Shown here: positions 42,727 through 51,446 of the stretch, piece by piece
Layout of the letters: the number at the start of each line of letters is the position of its first letter
Numbering within the stretch: position 1 is the stretch's first letter
Source: Chitinophaga alhagiae
GTDB lineage: Bacteria > Bacteroidota > Bacteroidia > Chitinophagales > Chitinophagaceae
Length of the DNA: 64,000 bases
Direction: 5' to 3'
Assembly: GCF_003568665.1 (NCBI RefSeq)
Contig: NZ_QXMH01000001.1
Span: 1,798,001 to 1,862,000, forward strand
Translations under genes and position numbers: made by a program
The notes under the pieces: model-generated
What the model saw: only the letters and a program-made list of their open reading frames with translations
What the model was told of the DNA's origin: nothing
Database searches by the model: none

Positions 42727-43482
42727 ATGAACGCATTTAGTTTAAAAGGAAGTTTGGCCCTTGTAACGGGTGGCGGCTCCGGCATAGGGCTGGCCATAGC
42801 ACGGTCTTTCATTGAAGCCGGCGCAAAAGTGGTAATTGCGGGCCGCCGCGAAGCAGTACTGCAGGCCGCAGTAGCAGAGCTGGGAGAGAACGCCACTTAC
42901 AAGGTGTGCGACCTGTCTGTTCTGTCTGGCCTGGGGGCTTTTATTGAGAACATAGAACAGGAATTTGGGCCTATAGACATACTGGTGAACAACGCCGGCA
43001 TCAACCTGAAAAAGCCGGCGCTGGAAGTAAGCGACGCAGAGTTTGAGAACATTCTGCAGGTAAACCTGCAGGCCGTATTTGCCCTCAGCCGCGAAGCGGT
43101 GGCAAAAATGTCTCCACGGGGTAAGGGCAGCATACTGCTTATCAGCTCCATGGCCTCACAATACGGCATTCCCAAGGTGGTAGCTTACACGGCCGCAAAA
43201 TCCGGCGTGGAAGGCATCACCAAGGCGCTGGCGGTAGAATGGTCACCCATGGGCATCCGCATCAATTGCATAGCGCCTGGTTTTATAGAAACAGATATGT
43301 CTGCCAAAGCGCTGAACAACGACCCGGAAAGAAAGAACAGGGTACTGTCACGCACGCCCATGCAGCACCTGGGCAAGCCGGAAGACGTGGGCCTGGCCGC
43401 CGTTTTCCTCAGCTCGCAGGCTGCCAAATATATTACAGGCGTTGTGCTGCCGGTAGACGGTGGCAATGCCATTGGTTTTTAA
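42727..43482 (+). CDS. SDR family NAD(P)-dependent oxidoreductase
   Basis: A 251-residue classical short-chain dehydrogenase: TGGGSGIGLAIA cofactor loop, NNAG, catalytic Ser in LLISSMASQYG and YTAAKSG (Tyr-x-x-x-Lys), with the C-terminal GVVLPVDGG. Similar proteins include gluconate 5-dehydrogenases. It is cytoplasmic, unlike its operon partners. ATG 42727 lies 4 nt after the preceding stop and is preferred to an upstream overlapping start. Confidence 0.92.
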   Translation: MNAFSLKGSLALVTGGGSGIGLAIARSFIEAGAKVVIAGRREAVLQAAVAELGENATYKVCDLSVLSGLGAFIENIEQEFGPIDILVNNAGINLKKPALEVSDAEFENILQVNLQAVFALSREAVAKMSPRGKGSILLISSMASQYGIPKVVAYTAAKSGVEGITKALAVEWSPMGIRINCIAPGFIETDMSAKALNNDPERKNRVLSRTPMQHLGKPEDVGLAAVFLSSQAAKYITGVVLPVDGGNAIGF

Positions 43483-43506
43483 TGAACACGTAAAATCGTA
43501 TTCCAC

Positions 43507-44910
43507 ATGAATAAGAAAAACACTGGTACGGAATCTTCCCGCAGGAAATTCCTGAAAAACTCCATCAAAGGCGCCGTAGGTTCGCTGGCGTTGGTAAATA
43601 TCCCTACAATTGTGCCGGCGCATGTGCTGAAAGGCCCCATGGCCCCCAGCAACCGCATCAACGTAGGCGCCATCGGCAATGGCCGTATTTCACGCGAGCA
43701 TGACATGCCGGGCGTATGGAAGCATGATAACGCCCGTATTATGGCGGTATGCGACCTGGACAAAAACCGCCTGCAGTCCGCACAAAAACTGGTGCAGGAC
43801 TATTACGCCAAAAAGAACCAGAAGCAGGACGTAAAAACGTATGAAAACTACGAAGAGCTGCTGGGCAATAAAGATATTGATGCCGTGATCATCAGCACGC
43901 CAGATCACTGGCATGTGCTGCCCGCAGTAACCGCTGTAAGGGCCGGTAAAGACGTATACATGCAGAAACCCGCCTCGCTGACTATTGCAGAAGGGCGTTT
44001 TCTCAGCAACGAAGTACATAAAACCGGCCGCATTTTGCAGATAGGCAGCCAGCAGCGCTCCCAGCCACAGTTTAAAAGGGCCTGCGAGCTGGTGCGTAAC
44101 GGGCGCATTGGCAAGCTGCACACCATCTACGTGGGCCTGCCTGTGGATGATCCCTCTCAGAGCACGGTGGAAAAAGAAATGCCGGTACCCCCGGGACTGA
44201 ATTACGAAAAATGGCTGGGCGAAACGCCGTACGTACCGTACACGCTCAAGCGCGTGCATCCCACCAACGATTTTTCGCGGCCGGGGTGGCTGCGCTGCGA
44301 GCAGTTTGGCGCAGGCATGATCACCGGCTGGGGCGCTCACCACTTTGACATTGTAAACTGGGGAATGGGCACGGAATACACTGGCCCCATTGAAATAACC
44401 GCCAGCGCGGAATTTCCGCCGGCAGGCAGCCTGTGGGACGTACATGGGCCCTTCAAGTCAGAGAACATTTATGCCAATGGCGTGAAAGTACTGGCCAGCA
44501 ACGCCTATCCCAACGGGGTAAAATTTGTGGGCTCGGAAGGCTGGATATTCGTATCAAGGGGCAATTATTCTGCTACCGCCAACGATCCTACCGCCAAGGC
44601 AAAAAATTCAAAAGCGCTGGATGCCAGCGATCCGAAAATTCTGAGTTCCGTAATCGGGGAAAACGAGATACACCTGATAGACAGTAAAGATCATCATGGC
44701 AACTGGCTGGAATCTATCATTTCCCGCAAGCCGCCCATTGCGCCTATTGAAGTGGGGCACCGTGCCTGTTCTGTATGCCTGCTCAACCACGCCGGCATGA
44801 AACTGAAACGCAAACTTTATTGGGACCCGGTGAAAGAATTGTTTAAGAACGATGACGAGGCGAATGCCTTGCTCACGCGGCCGCAACGCTGGCCTTATGT
44901 GTTGGCATAA
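43507..44910 (+). CDS. Gfo/Idh/MocA family oxidoreductase with Tat signal
   Basis: A 467-residue protein. A twin-arginine signal (ESSRRKFLKNSIKGAVGSLA) is at residues 9-28, so the folded protein is exported with its cofactor. The NAD fold shows INVGAIGNGRISREHD and ISTPDHWHVL, followed by the catalytic-lysine motif YMQKPAS (QKP in place of EKP) and the substrate-domain block GAGMITGWGAHHFDIVNWGM. Known: this subgroup is abundant in sugar-degrading operons, where such enzymes oxidise or reduce sugars at C3. It is the last gene before a terminator. Confidence 0.92.
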   Translation: MNKKNTGTESSRRKFLKNSIKGAVGSLALVNIPTIVPAHVLKGPMAPSNRINVGAIGNGRISREHDMPGVWKHDNARIMAVCDLDKNRLQSAQKLVQDYYAKKNQKQDVKTYENYEELLGNKDIDAVIISTPDHWHVLPAVTAVRAGKDVYMQKPASLTIAEGRFLSNEVHKTGRILQIGSQQRSQPQFKRACELVRNGRIGKLHTIYVGLPVDDPSQSTVEKEMPVPPGLNYEKWLGETPYVPYTLKRVHPTNDFSRPGWLRCEQFGAGMITGWGAHHFDIVNWGMGTEYTGPIEITASAEFPPAGSLWDVHGPFKSENIYANGVKVLASNAYPNGVKFVGSEGWIFVSRGNYSATANDPTAKAKNSKALDASDPKILSSVIGENEIHLIDSKDHHGNWLESIISRKPPIAPIEVGHRACSVCLLNHAGMKLKRKLYWDPVKELFKNDDEANALLTRPQRWPYVLA

Positions 44911-44941
44911 CCACTGTAGTAATAAAGAAATGAGATTCAAC

Positions 44942-44976
44942 AAGGGCGTATCATTCCGGTACGCCCTTTATTTTTA
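44942..44976. terminator. Bidirectional terminator after the oxidoreductase operon
   Basis: AAGGGCGTA-TCATTCCGG-TACGCCCTT followed by TATTTTTA. It lies between convergent genes and its end overlaps the stop of the minus-strand gene at 44974. Confidence 0.85.
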
Positions 44977-46245
44977 AGGTTCCGCCAGTATCAGCCTGAT
45001 CTCGTTGTTCCTGTTCATGTCTGTATGCAGACCCAGCGTTTTTGTTTTGCCGCCGTAGCGGATGCGCAACTCCGCGGTGTTAGGCGGTATGCTGCCCAGG
45101 TTGTCTGCCATGAACAGCAACGAATTTTCTCCCGGCCGCAGTCTCACCGCTATTGTCTGCAGCCTTTTTTTTACCGCAAAGCCGGTGGCGATCCACTCCC
45201 CGTTGAGACGCAGGGAAATACTGTCTCCGTCTTCCATCTGCCCGTCCCACAGCTCCAGCGTCACATCTGCCGTATCTACAGGAATAGTGGCCACGGGGGT
45301 TGTGCTCCTTCCTTCCGCCCGTTCTGTGAGTGGCCGGTTGTTGCCAGGGGTGGGTTGATAAAACATATCTGCTATCAGGAAGGTGGCGTAGGCATTGGCG
45401 CGGTGGCGAAAGTCAAAACTGTATTCCTTCCCGTCTATCTGCATGTAAAGATTGCCGGTATTGGGCGGCAGGCCGCCGTAGTTATCTGCAAAAAACGCCA
45501 GCACATTGCGGCCGGAATCCAGTTGCAGGGTTTGCCGGCGATTGCTGTCATTGATTTCCGCCCTGCTGAAAATGGGCCGCCCGTTCTGCAGCAGCGTCAC
45601 CGTGTCACGGTCATATTTTTCCTGGTCTTCTACCTGCAATTGCACGGTACCGTTATGGGCTGTAATGCAGTCGTAAATGCCGTAGTAAATACTGTCTTTG
45701 TCCGCATCCGGTTTTACGATACGCCGGGTATGCGCATGCGTCCAGGGCGTGTTGTTGATTTTTTTGAAGCTGATAGAATCGCGGTAGAGAAAATTGCGCA
45801 GCATAACTTTGGTATTCACCCAAAGGTCCCCATCATCATACAGGCCGCGCATAAAAATGCCGAAGCGGTCTATCCACATCCTGTTCAGCGTTAGCTGGCC
45901 GTTGTTGTAGCGCAGGGTACCATTGAGGTACCACATCCAGATGCCCAGTTTGAACGGCGTTTCCTCTATGGGATATTTTCCCCGGCCTATGCCCAGTTCC
46001 ATATCATCCTTTTTTGCCAGCAGCACTTCATATACGCCTGAAAACCGGCCATACTGCAGCCTCATCTGCGCGGGGTACAGCAATCCCTGCTCCGGCGCGC
46101 CTATTTGCAGCTCCAGCACTATTGCGGGGATGTGCGGCCAGGGTTTGCTGTACATTTGCCAGGTGCCGGTCCATCTATCGGTTTGGGCAACAGCCGCCGG
46201 CAACATACCGGCCAGAAAAATGAGGGTGATAAGCAGTTTCCGCAT
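44974..46245 (-). CDS. Exported protein of unknown function
   Basis: A 423-residue protein with signal peptide MRKLLITLIFLAGMLPAAVA. The mature part begins DRWTGTWQMYSKPWPHIPAI (a lipocalin-like first strand) and ends in two copies of a beta-rich module of about 110 residues: DTVTLLQNGRPIFSRAEIND with LAFFADNYGGLPPNTGNLYM, and DSISLRLNGEWIATGFAVKK with LLFMADNLGSIPPNTAELRI. The internal repeat is clear. No known catalytic motif. Longer upstream frame to 46515 is rejected as it lacks a signal at its N-terminus. Confidence 0.8.
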   Translation of the reverse strand: MRKLLITLIFLAGMLPAAVAQTDRWTGTWQMYSKPWPHIPAIVLELQIGAPEQGLLYPAQMRLQYGRFSGVYEVLLAKKDDMELGIGRGKYPIEETPFKLGIWMWYLNGTLRYNNGQLTLNRMWIDRFGIFMRGLYDDGDLWVNTKVMLRNFLYRDSISFKKINNTPWTHAHTRRIVKPDADKDSIYYGIYDCITAHNGTVQLQVEDQEKYDRDTVTLLQNGRPIFSRAEINDSNRRQTLQLDSGRNVLAFFADNYGGLPPNTGNLYMQIDGKEYSFDFRHRANAYATFLIADMFYQPTPGNNRPLTERAEGRSTTPVATIPVDTADVTLELWDGQMEDGDSISLRLNGEWIATGFAVKKRLQTIAVRLRPGENSLLFMADNLGSIPPNTAELRIRYGGKTKTLGLHTDMNRNNEIRLILAEP

Positions 46246-46285
46246 CAATACTGTAAAATAAAGATTTAATTTCGATAGCTCAGTT

Positions 46286-47359
46286 ATGACAGCCAGAGAG
46301 ATCCTGCAATACCGGCTTTGCCACCAGTACATCACTGCGTCTCCCGCCAAAACGCCCGCGGAAGTGGTGACGCAATTGTGTGCCATACAGGCGCAAGACT
46401 TTGCCGGCGCCAAGTGGTCTATTGGTTTACGCGCGCCCGGCCTTACAGACGCAGCGGTAGAAGAAGCCATTGCCGATAAAACCATTATTCGCCTTTCCAG
46501 CCTGCGGGGTACCATTCATTTTTTGGCGGCGGAAGATGTAAGGTGGGTCGGCGAACTGATAAAGCCCCGCATGGTTGCTGCTTCCGGCTCTTTTTACAAC
46601 AGCATCGGGCTAAGCGAACCCATGTTTTCAAAAAGCCATGCTGTTATCCGCAAAACCCTGGAGGGCGGCAGGCAGGCCTCCCGGGATGAACTGAAGGAAG
46701 CGTTGGAGAAAAAAAAGATAGACACCAGCGGCCACCGTATGAACCACTTCATCAGCAGGGCGGGGGTAGACCTTGTGATCTGCTGCGCACCGCGGCGTGG
46801 AAAAGAATTTATTTACACGCTGCTGGATGAATGGTTGCCGCCTGCAGCAGCTAAACAGACCGGGCAAGATGGGCTGGCCCGCCTGGCATGGCGTTATTTC
46901 ACCGGGCATGGCCCCGCCACCGCGCAGGATTTTGCATGGTGGAGCGGGTTTACGCTCACTGCGGTGAAAGCCGCCATACAATCCCTCGGCCAAAGCCTGC
47001 AAAAAATTACATTTGGCGGCCAGGAATACTGGATGGTACCTGCCAGTGCCCAAGCCCCTTCCGCCAACCAACTGTTCCTGTTACCAGGGTTTGATGAATA
47101 TTACATCGGGTATAGTGACAGGGGCCTGCTGTCTGATGAGGCTACGCTCAAAAAACTGATACCCCCAAATGGCATATTGCAACCTACCATTGTTGCCAAC
47201 GGCCGGATAGCAGGCACGTGGAAAAGGACGATGAAAAAAAACACCCTGCAACTGGAAGCCAGCTTTTTCTCTCCGTTTAGCGACCCGCGCAAAAAGGCAA
47301 TGGTAAAGCGTTCTGCGGAGTTTGGGGCATTTATGGGCATGCCGGTGGAATGGATATAA
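46286..47359 (+). CDS. Winged helix DNA-binding domain protein (YcaQ/AlkX-like)
   Basis: A 357-residue protein of the HTH_42 (DUF1006) superfamily: LCAIQAQDFAGAKWSIGLRA, RLSSLRGTIHFL, FTGHGPATAQDFAWWSG and LFLLPGFDEYYIGYSDR. Known: relatives include DNA glycosylases that unhook interstrand cross-links (AlkX/YcaQ, AlkZ). AlkZ-type enzymes use a Gln-rich motif; QAQ is seen here (about 34-36). The DNA-repair role is inferred, not shown. Confidence 0.84.
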   Translation: MTAREILQYRLCHQYITASPAKTPAEVVTQLCAIQAQDFAGAKWSIGLRAPGLTDAAVEEAIADKTIIRLSSLRGTIHFLAAEDVRWVGELIKPRMVAASGSFYNSIGLSEPMFSKSHAVIRKTLEGGRQASRDELKEALEKKKIDTSGHRMNHFISRAGVDLVICCAPRRGKEFIYTLLDEWLPPAAAKQTGQDGLARLAWRYFTGHGPATAQDFAWWSGFTLTAVKAAIQSLGQSLQKITFGGQEYWMVPASAQAPSANQLFLLPGFDEYYIGYSDRGLLSDEATLKKLIPPNGILQPTIVANGRIAGTWKRTMKKNTLQLEASFFSPFSDPRKKAMVKRSAEFGAFMGMPVEWI

Positions 47360-47365
47360 TTTTTA

Positions 47366-47373
47366 TATTTTTG
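47366..47373 (+). promoter_or_regulatory. Bacteroidetes -7 box (TATTTTTG) before MFS gene
   Basis: Exact TAnnTTTG match ending 5 nt before the ATG at 47379. If used, the transcript would be leaderless or nearly so. Confidence 0.4.
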
Positions 47374-47378
47374 ATTTC

Positions 47379-48680
47379 ATGACCAAAAATCCGCTTCCGC
47401 AACATGTTTCCACAGCATGGCGCCTGAAAGCCATTTTTACAGGTTCTATCGGCAACCTGGTGGAGTGGTACGACTGGTATGCCTATTCTGCCTTTGCCCT
47501 GTATTTTGCACCCGTATTTTTCCCGGAAAGCAACAGCACCGTACAATTGCTGAACACCGCGGCCATTTTTGCCGTAGGTTTCCTGATGCGGCCCATCGGG
47601 GGCTGGTTGTTCGGCAGCATAGCAGACAAACGGGGGAGAAAGGCCGCCATGACATTGTCTGTACTCCTGATGTCTCTCGGCTCCATGATCATTGCCTGTA
47701 CCCCAGCATATGCCTCCATTGGCATGATGGCGCCCGTATTCCTTTTGCTGGCCAGGCTGCTGCAAGGCCTGAGCGTAGGAGGGGAGTACGGCACTTCCGC
47801 TACGTATCTCAGTGAGGTGGCCACCGCAGGAAGACGCGGTTTTTTTTCCAGCTTTCAATATGTGACCATGATAGGCGGTCAGCTACTCGCGCTGGGCATT
47901 CAGCTTTCCCTGCAAAAGATCTTTCTGACCCCGGAACAGTTAAGCGAGTGGGGCTGGCGCATCCCGTTTGTGATTGGCGCTATGCTGGCGCTGGTAGCGC
48001 TTTACCTCCGCAGCAACATGCATGAATCAGCTACGCTGGGTGGGAAAAAGGATGAACGCGGCTCTGTGATGGTACTGGTAAAAAAATATCCGCGGGCGGT
48101 GCTTACCGTGGTAGGCCTCACCTTGGGCGGCACCATCGCTTTTTACACCTATACCACCTACATGCAGAAATTTCTGGTGAACACGGTAAAACTCTCCAAA
48201 GAAGATGCTACTGTTATCACCTTTTTTCTCATGCTGATCTATGCCGGTATGCAGCCATTGTTCGGCTGGCTGTCTGATAAAATAAGCCGCAAGCCGTTGC
48301 TCATCTGGTTCGGGGTAATGGGCACCCTGTTCACTGTTCCCATCCTGACCGCTATTAGCCATGCCGCTTCCCTGTGGGCCGCATTCTTCCTGATACTTTG
48401 CGCCCTGGTGATCGTAAGCGGGTACACGGCCATTAATGCAGTGGTAAAAGCCGAACTGTTTCCCGCTGAAGTGCGGGCGCTTGGCGTTGGCCTGCCGTAT
48501 GCCTTAACCGTAGCGCTTTTTGGCGGCACGGCAGAATACCTGGCGTTATATTTCAAAAATGCAGGGCACGAGCCTTATTACTACTGGTATGTAACCGGCT
48601 GCATTTTTATTTCCCTGCTGGTATACGTATTTGCCAAAGACAGTAGCGCCTATTCATATATAGACAAAGAACAATCATAA
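47379..48680 (+). CDS. MFS transporter, metabolite:H+ symporter (ProP/KgtP) type
   Basis: A 433-residue inner-membrane protein with 12 helices. The N-terminal signature GNLVEWYDWYAYSAFALYFA (metabolite:H+ symporters) and the loop 2-3 motif GSIADKRGRKAAM are clear, as is LARLLQGLSVGGEYGTSATY. Substrates of this group are dicarboxylates, alpha-ketoglutarate or betaine/proline; sequence alone does not separate them. ATG 47379 fits the family; a start at 47322 would overlap the previous gene. It lies 20 nt after that gene and may also have its own promoter. Confidence 0.9.
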   Translation: MTKNPLPQHVSTAWRLKAIFTGSIGNLVEWYDWYAYSAFALYFAPVFFPESNSTVQLLNTAAIFAVGFLMRPIGGWLFGSIADKRGRKAAMTLSVLLMSLGSMIIACTPAYASIGMMAPVFLLLARLLQGLSVGGEYGTSATYLSEVATAGRRGFFSSFQYVTMIGGQLLALGIQLSLQKIFLTPEQLSEWGWRIPFVIGAMLALVALYLRSNMHESATLGGKKDERGSVMVLVKKYPRAVLTVVGLTLGGTIAFYTYTTYMQKFLVNTVKLSKEDATVITFFLMLIYAGMQPLFGWLSDKISRKPLLIWFGVMGTLFTVPILTAISHAASLWAAFFLILCALVIVSGYTAINAVVKAELFPAEVRALGVGLPYALTVALFGGTAEYLALYFKNAGHEPYYYWYVTGCIFISLLVYVFAKDSSAYSYIDKEQS

Positions 48681-48690
48681 AGCCATTCAT

Positions 48691-49644
48691 ATGCCTCCCT
48701 TCCGCGGAATGCCCTACCACTATCCTCCCGCCTTCTGTTACCCGCTTACAGAAGTATGCATGTATGTGCTATTTGCCCTGTGCTGCATACATGCCTGGAA
48801 AAAAGGGCCGGGCAGCGTGGCTTACCTTTTGGGAGGGCTTGGTTTCGGGCTGTTGCTGGAATACGTGAACGTAACCACCAGCGCGGGTTATGTGTATGGA
48901 AAATTTTGGGTCATGTTAGGCCATGCACCCAATGATATTCCATTGTGCATTGGCATGGGCTGGGCGGTGATCATGTACACCGCGCGGCTGGTAACGGATG
49001 CATTTAATCTGCCCATCTGGGCCGCGGCGGCCATAGATACCCTGCTGGCCATCAATATAGACCTGAGCATGGATGTGGTGGCCTACCGCCTGCACATGTG
49101 GCACTGGGACTGGGAAAACCGGGCGGGCATTGAGTTTTCGCTTACCGGACAATGGTTTGGGGTACCCTACGGCAATTTTTACGGCTGGCTGCTGGTAGTA
49201 TTCTATTACTCGGCCTTTGCCCGCTGGCTGGAAAAAACTTCATTGCGCCGATTTTATGCATGGCGTATTTCAACACCATTATTATCCATCCTGCTTTCGC
49301 AAGTGGCTTTGTATATTTCATTGTTCCCGCTGTCTGACTGGCTCCGGCAGTTTGGCGTTACCAGCGCCCACCGTTTTGTGGCCCTGCTGATAATTTTCAG
49401 TGTTATGGCCGTGGCCGGCTTCCGCAAACGCCAGGTTGCCGCTCATGTTCGCCTGCCATTGGTAACCTGGCTGGTACCCGCCTGGTTCCATGTATATTTC
49501 ACCTGCTGGTTTTTTGGCGCCGGGTTTTACAGGGAAAACGGGTGGATGACTTTCTGGAGTATCACCAGTTTTGGAGCGGGCGTACTGGTACATTGGCTGC
49601 TGTACCGGTATCTGCATCAAAAAAAGAGCGCGCTGGCAGCGTGA
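48691..49644 (+). CDS. Carotenoid biosynthesis-type membrane protein (DUF422/CruF-like)
   Basis: A 317-residue integral membrane protein with about eight helices. Features of the carotenoid hydratase CruF family are seen: GLLLEYVNVTTSAGYVYGKF, MWHWDWENRAG and the block WFGVPYGNFYGWLLVVFYYS. Known: CruF adds water to the 1',2' double bond of acyclic carotenoids, but many DUF422 members are uncharacterised. No other carotenoid genes are adjacent. It starts 11 nt after the MFS stop. Confidence 0.72.
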   Translation: MPPFRGMPYHYPPAFCYPLTEVCMYVLFALCCIHAWKKGPGSVAYLLGGLGFGLLLEYVNVTTSAGYVYGKFWVMLGHAPNDIPLCIGMGWAVIMYTARLVTDAFNLPIWAAAAIDTLLAINIDLSMDVVAYRLHMWHWDWENRAGIEFSLTGQWFGVPYGNFYGWLLVVFYYSAFARWLEKTSLRRFYAWRISTPLLSILLSQVALYISLFPLSDWLRQFGVTSAHRFVALLIIFSVMAVAGFRKRQVAAHVRLPLVTWLVPAWFHVYFTCWFFGAGFYRENGWMTFWSITSFGAGVLVHWLLYRYLHQKKSALAA

Positions 49645-49656
49645 GCATTATTTCAG

Positions 49657-49664
49657 TATTTTTG
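49657..49664 (+). promoter_or_regulatory. Bacteroidetes -7 box (TATTTTTG) before HemJ-like gene
   Basis: Exact TAnnTTTG match ending 6 nt before the ATG at 49671; the same arrangement as at 47366. No clear -33 element. Confidence 0.4.
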
Positions 49665-49670
49665 TATACT

Positions 49671-50198
49671 ATGTATTTATACATCAAGGCGCTGCATATC
49701 ATTTTTGTAGTTACCTGGTTTGCCGGGTTGTTTTATATAGTGCGCCTTTTTATATACTATACGGAAGCGCAGGAAAAAGAGGAGCCGGCTCGCAGTATTC
49801 TGCAGGAGCAGTTCCGCATCATGATAAAACGTTTATGGTTCGGCATTACATGGCCTTCTGCAGTGCTCACCTTTATTTTCGGGCCCTGGATGATATTTTT
49901 GCTGGGTGGTATCCCTGGCTGGTTATGGGTAAAACTTGCTTTTGTACTAGGCCTCTATGTCTATCATTTTCTTTTGCACGGCATCTATAAAGGGCTGATG
50001 AACGGGCGTTTTAAATACAGCTCTACGCAACTGCGCATCTGGAATGAAGTTGCCACCATCTTTCTGGTGGCCATCGTATTCCTGGTTATTCTGAAAAGCC
50101 TGCTGAGTACGCTGTGGGCATTGGTTGGACTGGTGGTTTTTACGGTCTGCCTCCTGGTAGCCATACGGATGTACAAGTCTATCCGTGAAAAAAAGTGA
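49671..50198 (+). CDS. hemJ: CopD/HemJ family membrane protein, likely protoporphyrinogen IX oxidase
   Basis: A 175-residue membrane protein with four helices. The N-terminus MYLYIKALHIIFVVTWFAGLFYIVRLFIYY carries the HemJ His (H9) and Arg in the first helix. The middle has IMIKRLWFGITWPSAVLTFI. Known: HemJ oxidises protoporphyrinogen IX to protoporphyrin IX in many Gram-negative bacteria. The family also overlaps CopD-type proteins, so the assignment is inferred from the short length and first helix. The start is the ATG at 49671; an earlier frame (49542) overlaps the preceding gene. Its stop nearly meets the convergent barrel-gene stop. Confidence 0.8.
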   Translation: MYLYIKALHIIFVVTWFAGLFYIVRLFIYYTEAQEKEEPARSILQEQFRIMIKRLWFGITWPSAVLTFIFGPWMIFLLGGIPGWLWVKLAFVLGLYVYHFLLHGIYKGLMNGRFKYSSTQLRIWNEVATIFLVAIVFLVILKSLLSTLWALVGLVVFTVCLLVAIRMYKSIREKK

Positions 50199-50201
50199 TC
50201 C

Positions 50202-51446
50202 TTATTTCTTTTGTCCAACAGTAACCTGCAGTGATACACCAGCGGAATGCAACTTCACGCCACCTGCTCCAACCCCGCTCAACGGCACTTTCACAAATGG
50301 TTGCAAGCCCCAGCTGATCCTTCCACGGGTTTCCCTTTCATAATTCACGCCCAGGTTCAATACAGAAAAATAATGGTGATTGCTGTTATTATATTCCCGT
50401 GTGTACTTGCCACCTGAATAATTGTAGTACTCGTATTTTTCCTTCAGCATGAAATAAGATGACGCACCGGCCATTGCGCTCCAGCGGGCTTTTGGGCGGT
50501 GCAGGAAGGTATAATGCAGGTTCAGCGGCACGTCCAGCACATTACAGTCTGCCTCAATTTTTTTATAGTTGGTAGGGTAGTTGCTGGTGTAGTCTCTATC
50601 TTCCGCGCCATACAGTTTTTTGGTGTAAGACGCACCCGTGCTCAGGTAAAAGCTGTTGCTGATATGATATTTAATGAGCAGGCCGCCGCCAAACCCGATG
50701 CGCCCGTATTTGAGAGAAGGAACTGAATTATAGTCCGCGCTCAGGGTAATGCCTCCTTCAAAGCCGCGTTTGCGGGTCTTTTGCGCGGGTTTTACCGGCA
50801 ATTTATCCTCAACCATGGCTGATTTAGCCGTATCAGGCGTGTTAGTGAGTGATTGGGTTTCTTGCGGCGGAGCAGGCAGTACATTTGCAGTAACTGGTTT
50901 ATCTCCGGTGGCTGAGGCGTTAGTAGCTGTTTGCGGGTCAGCAGCTGGCTTATTCACATTTCGGTTAGTGTCATCGCTGTTTATAGCAAGGTTTTGACGG
51001 TTAACATCTACAGGTCTGTCTGTTTTATTGCTACTTGTATTGTTACCAGGAACCTTGAATACCGACCTGCCCGTATTGCTCTTGGCTGTATTACCAGCTG
51101 ATGCAGATTTGTCCACAACAGGCATGTTGATGTCCGTATTTCTTCCACTGGCCGCATTTTCATTATTGACAGGTTTTTCTGCAACATTCCGTGAAATACT
51201 ATCAGTAACGGTTATACGGTTTTGCAGTTCGTTGTTTATACCTGGTTGATGCCTGGAAAGCCACCACCAACCGCCGGTACCCAGTAGAAGGAGCAGTCCC
51301 AGACCTCCGGCCCACCACCAGAAAGCCGGGTGGCGGCGGTCTGCATCGTCCAGCCGCTTTTTCATCTGGTCCCAGGCAGCGGGATCAAATGCAGCTTCTG
51401 CCTCTTGCAGTTTTTTACGGATGCTATTTTCAAACTGTTCGCTCAT
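50202..51446 (-). CDS. Anti-sigma-like membrane protein with C-terminal outer-membrane barrel domain
   Basis: A 414-residue protein in three parts. Residues 1-40 are a helical, charged cytoplasmic-type region (MSEQFENSIRKKLQEAEAAF and DPAAWDQMKKRLD). Residues 41-63 are one transmembrane helix (FWWWAGGLGLLLLLGTGGWW). About 70-225 is a long Asn/Thr/Pro-rich linker. About 230-414 looks like an OmpW/OMP_b-brl-type barrel (GGITLSADYNSVPSLKYGRI, LSTGASYTKKLY). Its start overlaps the sigma factor stop by 4 nt, so the pair is translationally coupled. I infer it holds the sigma factor at the inner membrane while the barrel part senses the outer membrane. Confidence 0.78.
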   Translation of the reverse strand: MSEQFENSIRKKLQEAEAAFDPAAWDQMKKRLDDADRRHPAFWWWAGGLGLLLLLGTGGWWWLSRHQPGINNELQNRITVTDSISRNVAEKPVNNENAASGRNTDINMPVVDKSASAGNTAKSNTGRSVFKVPGNNTSSNKTDRPVDVNRQNLAINSDDTNRNVNKPAADPQTATNASATGDKPVTANVLPAPPQETQSLTNTPDTAKSAMVEDKLPVKPAQKTRKRGFEGGITLSADYNSVPSLKYGRIGFGGGLLIKYHISNSFYLSTGASYTKKLYGAEDRDYTSNYPTNYKKIEADCNVLDVPLNLHYTFLHRPKARWSAMAGASSYFMLKEKYEYYNYSGGKYTREYNNSNHHYFSVLNLGVNYERETRGRISWGLQPFVKVPLSGVGAGGVKLHSAGVSLQVTVGQKK

